A program made the position numbers and the translations under genes. Positions 18,121 to 20,573 of a stretch of DNA of 20,573 nucleotides are shown in pieces. The stretch's first letter is position 1. Each line of letters opens with the position of its first letter. A model generated the notes under the pieces. It was not told the origin of the DNA. It saw nothing but the letters and a program-made list of their open reading frames with translations, and did not search any database. Origin of the DNA: Apostichopus parvimensis (lineage: Eukaryota > Echinodermata > Holothuroidea > Aspidochirotida > Stichopodidae); NCBI GenBank assembly GCA_000934455.1, contig KN883729.1, positions 73,061-93,633 on the forward strand. Reading direction: 5' to 3'.

Positions 18121-18383
18121 CATGGATGTAGAAAGGGGGAGAGGGGAGGTGGATGGTCACGGGGTAGGGTGTGAAGGGGGTGAAGAAAAGAGGCCCGTTT
18201 CAAACCGCAAACACTTCCCTTGTTGGTAATAAAAACTATCCTTTTCTATTTTAATATTTAATGTGCCTATTTGTTATTTACAAAGTATCCTTTTGTTGAG
18301 AAATTAAAAAAAAATGTCCTAGTGCTGCCCCTCAAATTTGGTACTCCCCTTTGCTCCCCCTCCTCCAGATTGACCCACCCCTG
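18121..18383. mobile_element. Possible second hAT-like MITE, G-rich ends
   Basis: Read from the minus strand at 18383 the end is CAGGGGTGGGTCAATC, again a hAT-type terminus. The only candidate opposite end is CATGGATGTAGAAAGGGG at 18121, which matches the end of the 17221-17663 element only loosely. The flanking octamers do not match. G-rich on the left and C-rich on the right, the block is symmetric in composition. Confidence 0.3.
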
Positions 18384-18389
18384 ATGACC

Positions 18390-20530
18390 CTGCTTAAAAA
18401 TTACAATATCAGAATGCTTCATTAAAATTTGCATTGTCTATATATTGAACCCTTTTTTCTTTTAATACGACAACTCTTCTTGTGGCATTTTGTGGAACAC
18501 TCAAAAAAGAAGAAATAAATGTCTTCTTAACATTTGCTTGAAGTAATTATTCAAAAGTAAAAGTTTGTCCATGTGTAAAGTTAAAATCCAGGTAAGGTTA
18601 AGATCAGGTTTCATTAAAAAGTGCAGAATATCGTCTAGCAATGCTGGCCGGCTGGCTGTTACAATGACAGAAAATTGTGATTCCTGGTATTGATTTAAGA
18701 CAAATGAACATCTTTTCCTTTTTTTTTCATTTGGTCTTCTTTAAGTTGACCCCATCCTCCTTCTCATCACATAGCTTGATATAAAGATGTCTTTAAAGAG
18801 TTCATATCAGAATAGTTTTAGATTATTTCAAAACTGGCACTCGCAGTCCACCGTTTTGTTACGTTATTTCATGTACAGATAAAGATAGATCGAAAATGTA
18901 TTGATCAAGCACTAGAGTAATCCATCTGTTTAAATGCCTGTCCAGAGACCAAGTTTTAGTGAAAGTGCAAGTTTAATTCAATGGAATATCCATCTTCAGT
19001 CATTTGAACATTCGAATGGATGCACTATGCCAATGATTACTGTACTGACACGTATAGCGAACTGGTAAAAAAACAAAAAAATGCTCAGATCTCATTTGTT
19101 GCTATGGTTACACCTGTTGAAGATTGTGACATCATGTATCTATAGTGAGTGAAACGGCCGGACACTCCTTGAAAAGTGCATTCAGTATTCGTTACCAAGG
19201 TTTAAGATATTAATTGGTTTTTGGTCTATATGCTGCCTGTGGTCAAATTGAAATAAAAATTTTTTTAAAAATTATTCAAACTGGAATTTTTTTTCTCTCA
19301 ACCATACAGTTTTAAAAGAAAATAAATACAGGCCATGAGGCAGTTATTTTAATGACCACGAATGTGAGAGAAGCCCGCAGTGGTATATGGATCACATCAT
19401 AATGTCAGGTGGCTATCAATTCAACATTTTAACTCAAATTTGGAATCTAGAACTAAAACTTAAATATCATGCATGTGTTACACCGGTGACACTGTGGCTG
19501 TTTAGTGCATATTCATTATTCACATATTTCATCCATGAACAACACAGGTGGTACATTGAAACATAAAGCAAACCATAACATCAAACATTGTTCTTGCCTT
19601 CTTCGGTACGCACGTAATCTCTTTAATACTTAGACATATGCACAGCCTACATGACCTATTGACCTTTTGAGTATAACACCACTTTTTTCATCCATTTCGT
19701 ACATAGTGTTAGTACTGCCTGACGCAGGCCACAGACTTTCTGCTTTAGTAAATTCATTGAAACCAGTGTTTGTTATATTGAGGTGTTAGCATTATGATAA
19801 ACATGTAAACCGACACTCTGAATAGAGATATTTTCTTTGTTGACTTTATACTGACTTCTTGATTTCTTGACGTCATTCCTGGCGAAATGATTGTGGCCTT
19901 GAACAATTAATAGAAGCCATAACCTGGTATATATGTGAAAAATAGGATACTGTATTATAAACTCCAGTGTATATACTGTGTACCTAACTGTGCATTGTAT
20001 GTTTGTTGCTATATTAAAATGTCTGTCTACAGAACATTTACATACAGTATTACACTTTACGATGCCTATACCAATTTGTGGGCAGGTGGGAAGGGGAAAT
20101 GGTGGGGGAGGAGGTGGGGGGGGGGAAAGAACGATATAAACCTACCATATAAACATAAGTTAACAAGAGGAATAAAACAAACTTAATTCAGACTGCAACC
20201 ATTGCTTTATCTGTACAGAGTTATTGCACATTTTAAGAGCATGATAAAAATGACCAAAGTCAGTTTTTGGAAAGTCACTTTCTGAACATCTTTTGCCCTG
20301 CTCCTAGGGCCGGACATTTTGTATAGAGAGACAGTCAGAGCATTTGTAAGGAATTTCATAGTTAAGAAAATAGGCATCATGTACACTGGTAACCACACTC
20401 CCCTTCCTGTGACCTTTGATCCAGGGTCACCTTTGACCCATGACACCTTTGACTCAGAGGCATCGTGTTACACTACTAAAACTAAGTTCATCTGAATCTG
20501 TCTTCTTGATTCGATCCTTTGATCTGTGTG
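18390..20530. other. Unassigned stretch
   Basis: No gene, SINE head or paired transposon ends were recognised. One good isolated donor (CCAG|GTAAGG after 18591) has no supporting frame. A G-rich quadruplex-prone tract lies at 20085-20126. The two open frames at 19935-20186 and 20207-20446 lack any family motif. Confidence 0.4.
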
Positions 20531-20535
20531 TGAGT

Positions 20536-20573
20536 CAGTGGCGGAGCGTCCATACAGTCGGGGGGGGGGGCGG
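20536..20573 (+). mobile_element. Start of a hAT-like element cut by the window edge
   Basis: CAGTGGCGGAGCGTCC followed by a G11 run matches the typical form of hAT termini (CAGTGGCG...GGGG) common in animal genomes. Only 38 bases are visible, so neither the length nor the target duplication can be checked. Confidence 0.45.

Noticed and set aside
18121-18383. Certain hAT element
   Set aside because: Kept only as a low-confidence feature because the left end is a poor match and the flanking octamers differ.
18540-18600. Exon ending at CCAG|GTAAGG
   Set aside because: The donor is good but no upstream acceptor or convincing frame supports it.
1-20573. LTR, Polinton or other virus-derived element
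   Set aside because: I saw no long direct terminal repeats and no capsid, protease, integrase or polymerase-like frames beyond the two LINE tails.

Overview
The window looks like intergenic or intronic DNA of an animal, most likely a marine invertebrate. It is AT-rich, has no bacterial-style gene packing, and is crowded with LINE tails, tRNA-derived SINEs, several families of small inverted-repeat DNA transposons, minisatellites and long G homopolymers. The exact phylum cannot be read from the sequence. An echinoderm or another invertebrate deuterostome is a guess.

Layout. Positions 430-3259 hold a 2.8-kb foldback-like element flanked by TA. Its long inverted ends are built from an 80-bp unit and 18-bp tandem repeats, and it carries an internal 25-bp hairpin and a four-copy satellite. 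Directly to its right is the 3' end of a LINE (about 3301-3790). Positions 3790-5590 are mostly featureless apart from one strong lone splice-donor sequence. A small inverted-repeat element lies at 5609-5887, and the end of a hAT-like element lies at about 6100-6332. Three copies of one MITE family with TTAA at the ends occur at about 6821-7026, 10288-10627 and 15615-15980. A second LINE 3' end, on the minus strand (about 9312-9610), abuts two back-to-back perfect palindromes (9658-9747). A SINE head is at 11542-11609 and its body is at 11386-11541.

The only signal that resembles a host gene is a pair of short, phase-compatible exons at 12621-12669 and 13710-13742. The first starts MGGCLSKNN, an N-myristoylation/palmitoylation type of start. 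A six-copy 21-bp minisatellite with E-box cores sits in the intron between them. Further right, a second TTAA-flanked MITE (16352-16875) appears to have inserted into a SINE whose relative lies at about 16030-16203. A hAT-like MITE with CAGGGGTG ends lies at 17221-17663, and the window closes in the first bases of another hAT-like end (20536 onward).

There is no operon, rRNA gene, functional tRNA gene, CRISPR array or recognisable LTR or virus-derived element. The elements do not form a pathway together. The main interest is transposon structure and nesting, plus one possible small or N-terminally acylated host protein.
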